Shown here: one piece after another, positions 1 through 11,917 of the stretch
Layout: each line of letters begins with the position of its first letter
Numbering within the stretch: the stretch's first letter is position 1
Assembly (NCBI GenBank): GCA_014058105.1
Contig: JACGCM010001844.1
Span: forward strand, 186,001 to 250,000
DNA: 64,000 nt
Direction of reading: 5' to 3'
Source of the DNA: Kingdonia uniflora
Lineage: Eukaryota > Streptophyta > Magnoliopsida > Ranunculales > Circaeasteraceae
Position numbers and translations under genes: made by a program
The notes under the pieces: generated by a model
What the model saw: only the letters and a program-made list of their open reading frames with translations
Told to the model about the DNA's origin: nothing
Database searches by the model: none

Positions 1-305
1 ATCGTGATCAATTACTAGAAACCTCTTAGGTTTCTGCACGGGACAGATTGGGACCTCGAGGAGCCACCAGCAAAGTTATTTCTAGAAATATTCAACACAA
101 ACATCAACCATCCATTCATTTGGGTGGTAAAGTTCAATCCAAAATTAGCAGAGGTCACCGATTTTCCAAACGTCAGGAGGAAGAGCATGAACCTCAACCT
201 CGAATTCTAGTATGTGGTCATTTGAGTGAGGGTACCGGTACTCACAATCCTTAACCTCCTCGTCAAGCCAATCAACTGACATGTCAATATGTCACATAAG
301 AGCAT

Positions 306-1051
306 ATGGATCCGCGCATTAAGGAGTTGATCGAAGCACAAGTTCTAGGCACTACAGACGACCTTACCAAGTTACAAGGGAGTCTGATTGCCAAAGAACT
401 ATTCGATATGGAAAAACCGAAAGGTTTTCATAATCCAACTATTCGTAAATACAAGGACACCGATCCAAATGAGCATATTCAACAATACCGTGCTTCATTG
501 GGGTTGTATTCCAATCTCAGCCATATCCTCTGCCGTTTGTTCGCAATAAGTCTACAGGAAGAACTGCTCTAGTGGTTCCACTCGTTACCTAAAGATTCCA
601 TACTCATATTCGATCAGCTGCAGAGATAATTCATCAAGACAATACTCATAAGAAAGATAAAGAGGAGAATTTATATTCTCTTATTAGTCTTAAGAAATAA
701 TACGGAGAGAAGCTCGAGGATTTTGTAAAAAAGTTTTTGGAGCTCGCACCTAAAGTAAACAATTTTGATCAGAAAATAGTTGTTACTACTTTCACCAACG
801 CTCTCCAGCTCGACTGCAAGGCCAAATAACACATTTTCCTCAACAAACCTACAACTTTGGAGGATATGATCACCAAGGTCAATGGTTATGTCGACCTGGA
901 AAGGATTATGCGCAAAAGGCATAAATCTACTAAATCCATCCTAATAACAAAAGGTCCACTACAAATCAAAACACTGAACCAAAGAAGGATCAGGGTGATC
1001 AAAAGCGATCCAAGGGAAATACTGGCAACCCTCAGAAGACAGTTCACTACC
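306..1051 (+). pseudogene. gag remnant (retrotransposon capsid) of the Tat-type element
   Basis: The frame opening at 306 (MDPRIKELIEAQVLG) reads into the retrotransposon gag domain: RKYKDTDPNEHIQQYRA, then LCRLFA. An in-frame TAG at 570-572 is followed in the same frame by WFHSLPKDSI, so the domain continues past the stop. Further stops and a frame change follow; a later piece (857-1051, LEDMITKVNGYVDLE) is the C-terminal part of the same domain. The short ORF at 48-254 is probably the upstream leader or gag N-terminus but has no recognisable motif. No nucleocapsid CCHC knuckle was found. The family is clear; the copy is inactive. Confidence 0.75.
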
Positions 1052-1482
1052 TAAACTGGTCCTCCCAAGGATGAATGTTCGATTCTGTGCAATTTTCTAA
1101 TCATCTCCAAGGATAAGCTATACCGTCCTCTCAACCATTGGAACTAATCGAGAACTGCCCGTACTGTATGCATTACAAGGTAAACCATCATTCTATTGAC
1201 AATTGTTATGTTTTACATAGGTTGCTAGAATTTATTTTCAAGGAGGGACGGATGTTCGAATAGATTATCGACCTAGAATCATATAAGGACGGCAGCTATA
1301 TGATGCAGCTCAAAGTAGTCCAACTCGAAGATCAAGCTGAGGTGAAATATCTCTACCATATGTACCACAACAACATGATCGAAATCCATTAGATCACCAA
1401 CTCTTGCCAATTCAAGCACAGGGGACTATCAGAATGCTGCGATCTTATACCTCATGATAAAGAAGCCAAGCTTCTACCTCAG

Positions 1483-1863
1483 TTGAGCAATCGCCAGCTT
1501 GGGATCTCCTTCAAAGATTATGGCATTAGTCATGTAAAATTTTCACATCATGGTGCATTAGTCATAATGCTCAAGATAAAGAAGTTTGTCATGCACACAG
1601 TGATGATCAATACTGGAAGCGGTATTGAGATTCTCTTTCAAAGAACAATTGACCAAATGGGATTAGCCGATCAAGTTAATCCAAGCGACACCAATATCAG
1701 TAGATTCAAAGGTTCTAAAGAAGAGCGAGTAGGCAAGATTGTCTTACCTATTACCTTGGGACCAACCACCATCAACGTCATCAATGCCAAATCTTGTTAT
1801 CTTGGGATTATGGGCCACTGCTGGATTCACAACATGGAAGAAATTGCTTTGACCTATCATTAA
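1483..1863 (+). pseudogene. retropepsin-like aspartic protease remnant
   Basis: A 126-codon open stretch lies between gag and RT, the position of the protease. It contains VMINTGSGIEILF where retropepsins carry a D-T-G-S/A active-site loop. The catalytic Asp is Asn here, so this copy would be inactive. Downstream residues (FKGSKEERVGKIVLPITLG) fit the flap and body of plant Gypsy proteases. The frame is open but lacks a true start, as expected for part of a polyprotein. Confidence 0.7.
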
Positions 1864-2129
1864 GTACTTCGTTTTAAGCATAATGATGGTCTCTATGAAA
1901 TCAAGAGTAGTCAAAAGCTTTCTCGAGCTTGCAAAAATACCGTTTATGCCATTCTAGATGCTTCCAACAGATACGCTGTATAGTAATTATAGAAAGCTAA
2001 TCACCTTGATAATCAGCCTTCAACATTAATAGACCTAGCAGAGGTACTTTTATCGGTACAAAGCTGGTCCAACATGATAAGGATGCTCTCATTCAATTCT
2101 TGCAACTGAATAGATACATTTTTGTATGA

Positions 2130-2760
2130 ACATTTGAATAGATGCCTGGGGTCGATCCAGTCAAGGCATGTTACAAATTAGCCATCAATATCAACGCCAC
2201 GACGGTCAAACATCTAGATTCGATATCTAACATCATTTTTGTCCTAAAGAAGAATGAAAATATCTGAGTTTGTGTTGATTTCATAGATCTAAACAAACAC
2301 ACTCCAAAGGATAATTTCCTTCTTTCCAACATCCATCAAATCTTTAATTCTACAGCAGGTCACGAACTCCTATCTATGATGGACGATGCTTCTGGATACA
2401 ATCAGATTCCACTCTTGAAAGAAGATCAAGAAAATGACCACTTTCATCATTGAAATAAGACTTCATTGCAACAAAGTCGTGCCCTTTGGACTCAAAAATG
2501 TAGGCGCGATTTATCAACGGTTGATGACTACAATGATCAAAGCACATCTTGGGAAAATCGTGGAAGTTTACATTGATAATCTCTTGTGAATGAGCATACA
2601 GTCAGTCAACCATAATATAGATCTCAACACAATATTTAACATTCTTTGATCTTACCGGATGCGACTCAACCGTGATAAGTGTCAATTAGAGTACATTCAA
2701 GCCTATTCCTTGGCCATCTCATCAGCAAGAAAGGGAATGAGGCCGATCTCCAAAGATGAC
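2130..2760 (+). pseudogene. reverse transcriptase remnant (Ty3/Gypsy)
   Basis: Frame-shifting translation gives PGVDPVKACYKL, then VCVDFIDLNKHTPKDNF (RT fingers), MMDDASGYNQIPL (palm; the catalytic-aspartate region), a frameshift near 2430, and VEVYIDNLL near 2560-2590 where Gypsy RTs have the Y-x-D-D box. The second Asp of that box is Asn. Stops (for example TGA after ENI near 2264) and frameshifts disable it. The order and motifs leave little doubt about the family. Confidence 0.75.
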
Positions 2761-2889
2761 GAAAGACGTACAAAAACGTATCGGAAAGATTGTCGCTATT
2801 AACAGATTCGTTTCCAAATCTTTAGATCGTTGTCGTTAGCCGTTCCTACTACTTCGCGGTTATACCAAGCGAGAAAAAGTTCAGCCAAA

Positions 2890-3451
2890 TGCAAAGATTC
2901 AATGGACATTAGAATGCGAGGCAGCTTTTCAAGATCTCAAAACCAATTTGGGGAAGTCTCCCATAATGAGCACCTCAGTAGATAATGAGGAATAGATCAT
3001 CTACCTAGCAGTTACAAATATTTTTATCAGCTCGGTTCTCATTCAACTTGAAGGATTAATTGAGAAGCCAGTCTACTTTATCAGTAAAACTCTCATTCCA
3101 GCGGAAACAAGGTATTCTGAAATCGAGAGACTCCTTTTAACTCATGTTTATACTTCATAGAAACTTAAGCACTACTTCCAAGCTTATTTAGTAAAAGTTA
3201 TGACAAACTACCCACTTCAGGAAGTTTTGTCAAAGAAAGAAAAATTTAAGAGAGTACAACAATGGAAAATCAGTTTAGGAGAACATGATATTAAGTTCGA
3301 ACAACGTCATTCTGAAAAAAGTCTGGCCGTTGTTGATTTTCTCACAGATTTTTCAGTTGAAGATCCTGAGTGGGTGGAGCATGATCTAGACCTTGCCGAA
3401 GAAATTACAGAAGATCTACCCACCAAAGCATTTGACAAGCCAGCTGAATAG
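2890..3451 (+). pseudogene. RT-associated RNase H domain remnant
   Basis: IQWTLECEAAFQDLK marks the connection domain. IIYLAVTNIFISSVLIQ, KPVYFISKTLIPAETRYSEIE and the open stretch 3200-3451 (YPLQEVLSKKEKFKRVQQW, then FLTDFS) follow the usual order of Ty3/Gypsy RNase H. Stops occur at 2994 and 3160. It directly follows the RT and precedes the second RNase H-like domain. Confidence 0.7.
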
Positions 3452-3464
3452 ATTACCAGTCTCT

Positions 3465-3895
3465 TAATATAAATCTATGATCTTACAGATGGATCAGTAG
3501 GTCCCGCAGGGTCAAGAATTAGAATCATATTGATTACCCCTTTCAACGAAAAAATTGAGAAGTCAATCTGCTTGGATTTTACAGCCTCCAACAATGTCAC
3601 CGAATACGAAGTTCTCATTCATGGACTCGACCTCGCACTTGAGCTCGGTGTCCCGGAACTCTCAGTCTACACAAATTTACTACTCATTGTCCACCAGTAC
3701 TCTGAGCAATACAAGAAGAATGGCAAGATTATCGAATACGTAATCCTCATTGCAGATAGGATGAGCCAGTTCGTAAAAGCAACTCTTGATTATCTTCTTC
3801 GAGGTGAAAACCGATATGCCGATTACAAGGTTTATCTAGCCGAGGGTCATGGGAATAGAAGCCTGATATCTCGAGATCGAAGTGATATCAACCCC
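3465..3895 (+). pseudogene. second RNase H-like domain (Tat-lineage hallmark)
   Basis: Translation gives IYDLTDGSVGPAGSRI, then FTASNNVTEYEVLIHGLDLA and LELGVPELSVYTNLLLIV. This matches the archaeal-type RNase H seen as a second copy in Tat-lineage Gypsy elements: a D-G-S start, an N-N-x-x-E-Y-E helix, and a late S-D-S/N position that reads YTN here. Having it downstream of an ordinary RT-RNase H is the main reason for the Tat assignment. The 3530-3895 stretch is open; the start lies in an adjacent broken frame. Confidence 0.75.
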
Positions 3896-3959
3896 TAGTA
3901 TTGATCTCATTTATGTATGTAAAAGCCCTTCCTTGCCTACCTTGGCATCGACAGCGAAA

Positions 3960-4762
3960 ATAAAGGACCCCTTTCAGCAGATCCAAAGGAGCGCTGACAA
4001 CTGATCGACAACTCAAAGCGCTACACAAATTAAAACAATTTTTTATTTTATCGTTCAGTCACGGGGCCTTACCTTAAGTGCCTCTCCAGAAAAAAAGCAG
4101 ACGAGATGCTCATAGATTTACATTAAGAGACTTGAGGCTCTCATGCCTCAGGTCGATAACTTACAAACTGAGCCATTATACAAGGAGTATTCTGGCCAAG
4201 CATGGGCAAGTAGGTAGAAGAGTACTCACGCAAATGTGATACATATTAATAACATAGACAAATAATCTGTACCCCTGCACTTGAACTAAATGCAAGCAAG
4301 GTGTTCTAGCCATTCAAGAGATGGGCGCTCGATCTTGTGGCTGAATTTCTTAATTTTCCACATCAATCAGCCGGTTGCACCCCATTCCTCCTTGCTTATG
4401 GGACTGAAGCCGTCATTTCAATAAAATATCATCATCCAGTCAGAGATCACAATCTAATTGACGAAGAAAATGAGTTCGAATTAGCCTGTAACCTTAATTG
4501 GATTGATGAGACTAGGGAATGCGTTATTGCTAACCTAGGTCGATATCACCATATGCTAGCCAGTTTGTATAACAGACGAATCAGAAGCTGTACTTTCCAA
4601 ATTGACAATTTCATCATCAGAGAAATCCCTCAATACATAAAAGAGGCACATGCCAAGAAATTGGCAAAAAATTGGGAGGGTCCATTCCTAATCACTAGTC
4701 TCACTGGCCTAGGATCATATTACCTCTTGACCGAAGAGGGAGTTCATATCTCAAATCCTTAA
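3960..4762 (+). pseudogene. integrase remnant with catalytic core deleted
   Basis: The N-terminal zinc-binding end survives in pieces (WPSMGK, a stop, VEEYSRKCDT near 4192-4240), followed by PFKRWALDLV at about 4309-4338. The next residues (LNFPHQSAGCTPFLLAYGTE) belong to the far end of the core, and the C-terminal domain runs to 4762 (AKNWEGPFLI). In an ordinary Ty3/Gypsy integrase roughly 100 or more residues with the D-D-E catalytic region lie between these parts. An internal deletion near 4338 therefore removed the active site. The 4337-4762 part is an open 141-codon frame. Confidence 0.75.
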
Positions 4763-4929
4763 AATACTGGGTGACAGAAATCGTACTATCGTTAAGTCCC
4801 TCACTACTCCATTTCAAATTCTCACTTTTTCCATTCCAAAAGTGAGATTTTCATCTCCATACAATGTACATCCTATTCTATTCAATGAAAACTCCCAAGT
4901 TTTTTCCCACATGACTTTCTACTTCCGTA

Positions 4930-5592
4930 GACAGTATATAAATTAAAGTAAAGGTAATACTAGCTTTCAATCGACCTCTATTCTGGATAAAACAAAGGTA
5001 AAACTAGTTTTGATCGACTCTGTACATACTATGCGATTAAAACAAAGGTAATACTAGTTTTCAATCAAAGAACTCTACCAGACATAAGATAAAGAAAAGG
5101 TCAAACTAGCTTTCATCTCTCAATATGGCTACGACAATTATACTCTGCGATTAAAACAAAGGTAATACTAGTTTTTAATCAAAGAAATTTACCAAACAAA
5201 AGATAAAGCAATGGCCAAATTGGCTTTCATCTCTCAATATGGCTGCGACAATTATACTTGCGATTAAAACAAAGGTAATATTAGTTTTTAATTAAAGAAC
5301 TCTACCAGACATAAGATAAAGCAAATGTAAAACTAGCTTTTATCTCTCAATATGGCTGCGACAATTATACTCTGTGATTAAAACAAAGGTAATACTAGTT
5401 TTTAATCAAAGAACTCTACCAGACATAAGATAAAGTAAAGGTAAAACTAGTTTTCATATCTCAATATGGCTGTGACAATTATACTCTGCGATTAAAACGA
5501 AGGTAATACTAGTTTTTAATCAAAGAACTTTACTAGACATAAGATAAAACAAAGGTAAAACTAGTTTTTATCTCTCAATATGTCTGCGATAG
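4930..5592 (+). repeat. 114-bp tandem repeat array, about six copies
   Basis: The landmark GATTAAAAC starts at 5035, 5149, 5262, 5376 and 5490, giving periods of 114, 113, 114 and 114 bp, with partial copies at both edges. Each unit has two related halves of about 57 bp, both carrying AAAGGTAA-A-CTAG-TTT, so the array looks like a dimeric repeat. It lies between the sense pol genes and the antisense gene, where Retand-like elements carry tandem repeats. Confidence 0.9.
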
Positions 5593-5986
5593 ATACTTTT
5601 TCAGGTTACATATACAGCAACTACAAATGATTCTTTTTTGTTGTTGGGAGATCAGCTACGATTTCCCTTACAACAGGAGGACGATCAGCCATAAATTCTT
5701 GAGCTCGAGCCATCACAGTGACCCTGCCTTGTTCTACCAATTCTGCAGGTCAAGAACCTAACTCTGTTTCCATGGAGTTCATACAGTTTTCTCGATCTAT
5801 ATCAGCTCTATAAATGTATCATCTATCCGATAAATAGTCGTTCAAGGTATCCCTCTTTAACTCGAGCCTTCTAATTTCTTCAAAAAAATAGGCAATTACT
5901 GCCATTAACATCTCTGAGTACGATGCCTGCGGCACGACCATCTTAGAAAAATTCTCTTTTGCCAGTTAAAGGTGTTATTTTAACCT
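5593..5986. other. Spacer between tandem repeat and antisense gene
   Basis: About 390 bp with no convincing ORF. It probably holds the 3' end of the antisense coiled-coil gene (several stops follow position 5987 on the minus strand). No other signal was recognised. Confidence 0.4.
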
Positions 5987-8519
5987 CTAATATAATGTTT
6001 TTTGCCATTCCATGTGACTATCTCTACGGGACATAAATTTGATGTTCTTCTGTGCCTTTTTATCAGCAGTAGGTGATTCAGTCCGGTTCATCGCCCTCAA
6101 TTCCGCCACCTGAGCACAAAGTTTCTTAAGCTCCCTATCTACATCTTCCCCAGCTGGAGATTTCATTAGCAGTTCATCTTTTTTCTTTATCAAAGTCTCT
6201 TTACCTCTGATAACCCACTCTAACTCTTGTTTCCTAGAAAGAGCAGCGTCCAACTTACTTTGGCACTCTCTTAACCATTCATTTCCTTTTTATACGTGAC
6301 CTTGAGTTTGAGCTACATTTCCCTATAGCTCTCTAATTCGGGCTGATAGGTTAACCACATCCCCTTGAGCAATAAAAACCCTGACATCACCCTTATTTTT
6401 CCTCGAGCGCTCCCCAGCCTCGGCATTTTTGGTGTACGAATTGGCCTGAGCCAAATCGGCCTTCAACTGTGCTACCTTCTCATTTAACTAATCACATTTC
6501 CTTTGGACCAACCGGAACTCTATATCTTTAGCAGGTAAAGTTGCAATCAACTGCTCTACCGCAATTTCAGAGTTAGATAGGTCATCTCGAGCTTTCTTCA
6601 GCTCGTTATCTTTTTTAGTCATTTTATTCTTCAACCGCTCCAGTTCATTCATGGTACTCAGCAAATTTGCTCGAGTCTGCTCTTGTTCATTCGTTTTGCT
6701 GATCATTTGATCCTTCAAGCTAGCTGCAGAACAGCCTAATTCTTTCTCCGACATTTCTAACGCTTATAAACAGTATTGAGCCATATCAGCCTCCCTACTC
6801 TTTACCATCAGCGCCTCATTCTGACATTTGAGTTTCGCTGCCTTTTCCTTCATCTCCTTGAACCTTTTTTGCCCTTTACTAATTTTGGCATCCTTCTCCT
6901 CGATCTTCTGAGTGAGGTCATTAGCGATTTGAGTTGCCTCAACAAACTTGAAATGTACCTTTACATGTTGATCTTCCCTATCTTTATTTGCCTCTCTCAT
7001 TCTATCAAACTCCACCATAAATTCTTGGTTACATTGTCGTGTCTCATCTTTGCTCAAACGAGCTGACTCAAATTCGACCTACACATCACAGATATAATAT
7101 ATCAAGTTCGATCCAGAGCACTCACTCAATACATATAACTTATTTCTAACGAAAATTTTATTTTTTTACATCTACTATGTAAAGCTACTTCTAAACTTAA
7201 GGTCAAAGTATGATCTCATTTTGATGAACAATAACATATACTTCCAATTCCAAGGTACACGTTCTTTATATTCTAACTTTTTCAATACTTTAATATTTTC
7301 TATACACAATTAAGCGCTATTGTCCCTAAACTGTTAACAAGTTTTTGGTCTGTCTTTACACTCTAATTTTTACTTTGTAGCTCTAATGTAATGAAGCATA
7401 CAAATCAAATATTTCTTATTCTTTTCTAACCTGTAGCTCTGTTTGCGAAGACAACAGGGACACTGAGGCGTCTTTCTCCTTAGCGAGCTCGATCTTTAAT
7501 TCTTTTATTCTGAGGCACATTTCCTTAAGTTCCTACAACAAGGTTTACAAGAACATCTTAGCATACATAAGCCTATCCAACAAATAATATTCCATTAGAT
7601 TACAACATTTTAAACCCTTTATAGCCACACAATCATAGAGTCAACATTCTACTCTACCTTCTCGTTCCCTTCCTCTGGACGCTCATTGTCATCCCCTTGG
7701 TTATCTTGCACAGTTTGGGGAGAGACACCATCTAACCCGTCCACAACTCTAACCGCGACATCTTCTATCTCATCATTTTCCTCCTCCTCAACATATGTGT
7801 CTGCCATAATGTCATTCATCTCAGTTTTGGAGTACCCCATTTTTAGGAGGTGGCGCCCAAGTCTACCACGCTGGATTACCACCTCCCCTAGATTATTTCC
7901 TGTTTTCGCTGTCAGCTCGTTGATCTCCACCTCTTAAGAAGCCTTCAAGGAGTCCACTCGCTTCCCCTCCCTAGTCAATTCAACTTTTAAACGAGCTACC
8001 CTCATCTCGAGCTCAGCCTTCCCCTTCTCAAGCTCGGCTTTCTCCTCCTCCATCCCGAGGCAGATCCCCTTTATCAAATGAATAGCCTACAAAAGCACAA
8101 TAATCATCAACCACATTGTTAGCTCCAATCATCATACGAAATTTAACATATGCTAAAATCATCAAACTTACCATTTTACTCATTTCCTCCTCACCATTGC
8201 GAATTGCAAGCTTCTCCCAATCCTCTACAACTTTCAACTCATCCTCTTCAGCAAGTTGACCCTCTGCGGCCTTCACCCCAGTCAATTGGGAAGGAGAGTC
8301 AACCCTTCTCTTTTTTGCCCCTCCTTTAACCTTACCACTTCCTGTGGTTCTAGAAGTCGAGCCACGCTTCAGCATCTTCTTTTTTGGAAATGCACGAGCT
8401 AACTTGCTCGACGTAGTTGACTCCTGCACATCCATAAAGTCTACTCTAGAGGCCTTGGGCAAGACCACTCGTCTTTCTCCATCAGCTCCCATCTTCTTGT
8501 TGCCACCAACACCCGTCAT
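5987..8519 (-). pseudogene. Antisense multi-exon coiled-coil gene inside the Tat element
   Basis: On the minus strand four exons can be joined: 8519-8172, 8086-7658, 7532-7431 and 7078 to about 5987. Each inner boundary has a GT donor and AG acceptor (GTAAGT at 8171-8166; TAG before 8086, 7532 and 7078) and all introns are phase 0. Exon 1 is basic and low-complexity (KKKMLKRGSTSRTTG). The rest is rich in E, K, Q and L in heptad-like spacing (KAELEKGKAELEMRVARLK; ELKEMCLRIKELK), so a long coiled coil is predicted. Only one stop lies in exon 2 (near 7937) and four in exon 4, all without loss of frame. Function unknown; probably the C-terminal part of the protein begun by the 9517 exon. Confidence 0.65.
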
Positions 8520-8639
8520 TAGCCTCGTTGTTTGATACTTTTGAAATTTTTCAGACCGGCTGTTAGCACATTTCTTTCTGCTAATGCCAAGTTATTTCAA
8601 AATAGCCTCGAGCTCAATCCCTTCCTAAGCAACAGTATC

Positions 8640-9517
8640 TAACAAAGGCTCCTTCCTCGTCACCTTCGATTGAGGACCTGTCAATCAACAACACATTATC
8701 ACCAACAAAGTAACATACAATTTCAACATTTTAATATTATACATTATTCATTGTTATACTTACTTTATTTTATAGTTCTACACAGAAGTTCCATGAGTTC
8801 TTCATCATCTCTTTGAAGACAATCACCCTTCACCCAAATCACTTTATCATTCCACATTCGACCTGCTGAATTCAGATCGAAGAAAAGAGATCGAGTCAAA
8901 CTCGCAAAAAAGTATGCCCCTCCACTTGCAAAATAGTTTATTACACCATAAAACTGTAAAACATCTTCAAGAGATATCAACCTCATCCTCCTCCCATAAC
9001 TTATTCAAAAATTTATAGATATTTATTACTTCCCACATGTTCCCGTTCAACTGAACAATACATGCCCCAATAATGTTCATAATCTTTTTCGTAAGATTGC
9101 TAAGGGGCAAAATCAACCCATACTCCAATTGAGATAGGTAACACAAAAACCATCTCCCAAGTCGCCCTAGACATTTCCATCATAATACTCCAAGGAGATC
9201 GATTCGCCTAAACCCATATCTACTTTCTCCTTCTCCAAATCAACCAACAAAAAGAAATGCTCATCCCCAAATCCTACAATACAACTTCTAAAATGCCTAC
9301 CGGCATGTTCTACAAAATTAGCCCATCTTCCTCCTACAGAAGCTTTGGCTTTAAAAAACTCTCTAAACATATCAGAATTTGGAGGATAGGATACCAATTT
9401 TCTAGGGAAATCTAGAAATTGAACAACTCCTACTTCATCCTCCCTATCAGATACTACATTCTCGGACTCAGCCAATCGACCAGAGGTTGATGCCTTATTA
9501 ACAGGTGAAGTCTCCAT
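8640..9517 (-). pseudogene. Antisense ORF with 'putative gypsy type transposon' (Transposase_28-like) domain
   Basis: Starting at ATG 9517-9515 (METSPVNKASTSG) the minus strand reads a 116-codon ORF. After a frame change at about 9160 it reads LEYGLILPLSNLTKKIM and GACIVQLNGNMWEVINIYKF, then shifts again at about 8990 to RLISLEDVLQFYGVINYF and MWNDKVIWVKGDC. This pattern (a G-x-x-x-PL stretch, QLNGNxW, a late W-x-x-x-x-FFV-like motif) resembles the plant Pfam family described as putative gypsy type transposon. A GTAAGT at about 8759 and an AG before 8680 suggest an intron. It reads into the coiled-coil gene. Despite the family name, no transposase activity is implied. Confidence 0.55.
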
Positions 9518-10472
9518 ATCAACTACAACTCTACAGATGAGGTTTGATCCTGCACAATACTCCTCACGCTCAACCTACATACAGGTCCAGGTATTCCATC
9601 ATTATCTTTTACATATACATTACCTATATACATATATCTTTTATATCTCATTTTTACAAATATATCAAGTAGATTTTTATAGATTGTTGTAAATAGTAAT
9701 TTTTAGATTTGTACACCACAAAAAAAGATTTTCAAAAGAAACGCATTCAAAGTATCACAAATTATCTACTAATATTCTATATTGGAATATGAATCTGACA
9801 CAGCGCCAAATCCTTCCCTCACAACGCTGCTGTAAAACCCCCTTAGTGAATGAGTCTCAGCAATTCTCTCTCGCTTTGATCGTTGGTCACTTTCGATTAA
9901 TTTCTCACGAAATTCTCTACTATTTTTTCTCTTTCCTCTCTCACTGCTCTTCAAGTTTTCTGAAGTTGATAGACGTTTGAATGAATAAGATGAAGTATTA
10001 TTTATATTTTTTCTCTTTAACTGTTGGCAGTTATTGGGCCTCGCATGAGCCGTCATCGGTTTTGGAACCTAGGCATCATTTCCATAATTAATGTCAGACG
10101 TCTTACATCTTTTTGGTGGAGACACCATCCTATCATTGCCCCCTGCTCTATATTTTAATATATTTTCATCTCTCTTTCCCAAATCTCCCTCTGACCTCCC
10201 CACACCCATGATGACTCAACACTTACACGCAATTGAACTATCCCTACTATTTCACCAGAGACAATCAAAAGCTGCCTGCTTTATCTATTTTTTTTGCTTC
10301 TTCTACTTATAGAAGTACTAACGTCATTTCCAAAGCTCTCAGCATTTCAAAAATATTCAAATTCATTTTTTACAATAGTCACAAACAACATTTGTAACAA
10401 TAGAGGACATATTCAAACTTTATTTTCATTACATTTCTTTGACATTTATTCGAAATTATACAATTCACTCCC

Positions 10473-10826
10473 TTATATATAATTATACCTGAAACATCCT
10501 TGATGTCCAGGGGAGCCACACCTGATCAGTTTGCCTCCAATAATCCCCACATCTTCTAACTCAATATCTTCTTCAATAATTAATCTCACAGCCTCTTTTC
10601 GAGCTGAAGGCCTCACAATCACTTCCCAGAATATCTCATCATAGAAGCTACGTCCATACTCCTGTTCCTTTCCCATCCAATCTAAACCTTTAAACTGACA
10701 CTCGGTCAATGGCAGGTCAGCATCATAGTCTAACAGGCCAAAAATCCGTTCCCACACTTCAGCTATCTTTATCGCCAACTGTCCCTCAGCGGCATAACGA
10801 ATTCTCTCAGATCGAGTCCACACCAT
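10473..10826 (-). pseudogene. Antisense ORF of unknown function, 117 codons
   Basis: An open ATG-initiated minus-strand frame (MVWTRSERIRYAAEG) runs 117 codons with a non-random composition (WERIFGLLDYDADLPL; RSFYDEIFWEVIVRP). I do not recognise the family. It lies in the 3' part of the Tat-type element, same strand as the coiled-coil gene and upstream of its first recognised exon, so it may be an additional antisense gene or exon. Whether it is translated is unknown. Confidence 0.35.
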
Positions 10827-11917
10827 TTCTATTCTCTTCTACCTGCTTAAAAACCTATTTCCCCCTATTTATACAGTTTTCTAAATTACTCTAGGTCCCC
10901 CACAATTCGTAATTATATTCTGTCTATCACAGCCGAAACACTAGTATCCTGAGAAAAGTTATTTGAACTTATCTATCCACATCGGCCCTAATGAATTCGG
11001 CATATTCCATATCGAACTTATTCTTTCCAAATCTACTATTTCAGTACGACCTCCATGTGTTCGAATTTCCAATTCTTATATATTCTTATTTTCTACAGTT
11101 ATCTCTCTCCCCCAATAATTCTAAGTAATTCAGTTCGAAAGCGAATTCTTACACATCTTTTAGGTTACAAACATATTTTTACAGCTCGATTACTATAATA
11201 TATTTTGTAGTTCCAATCTCATACATTGCATTTCGTCTTCTATTCGTAAATCTTCAAATTATTCATAGCTCGATTTCAAGAATTATTCTATATATCAGCA
11301 CAGAGTTAGAATAACAAATTTTATTTAGCTCGAGTATAAATTACAGGTGCTTTACATATATCGAATCTTTAAGGTACTTTACAGATAACAAGTCCTTCAG
11401 GTACTCCGAAATCAGCTACTTTACAAATAACAAGTATTTCAAGTACTTTACAGGTAACATGTCTTTCAGGTACTCCGAAACCTCAAATCCTTCAGTTTAT
11501 CTGACTTCAGTGATATTTTACTCAAAGAATCTTCTGAAGCAAAGCAGGCATTGAAAGTCACTAAACGTCCTTCTCCCTTCACCCCAGATTACTTTGACCT
11601 GGGTTTGGAAAAAGTCTAGGCATGAAAGTAGAAAGAGTCAGTGCTTGAACCAACTTTTCAAACATAAGGTATTCTTAGAGCCAAGAAATGATGATGGTGC
11701 AGAAGCAAACTTCCATTCTCCGTCTCCCTTCTCCACTACCACCGTCACCTCCTCTATAACCACCACCATAAGAGAGTTAGTAAAAATGAAGACGACCCGA
11801 CCTAAGCATCCAATCCTACGTAAGACATCGGCGAAACTACCTCACAGTTACGCCAACCCTCGCATCTGTCTCCTCAACCTTGGTTTACGCAAGGATGCGA
11901 AGACACCTCTGACATTG
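10827..11917. other. Non-coding 3' region of the Tat-type element
   Basis: About 1.1 kb of AT-rich sequence with repeated short motifs such as AGCTCGA and TCAGGTACT near 11250-11500 (CAGGTACTCCGAAA occurs twice at about 11398 and 11467). No gene is supported. Confidence 0.4.

Noticed and set aside
6776..7066. A 96-codon + strand ORF opposite the coiled-coil gene
   Set aside because: Shadow of the antisense exon; hydrophobic text is the complement of Lys/Glu-rich codons.
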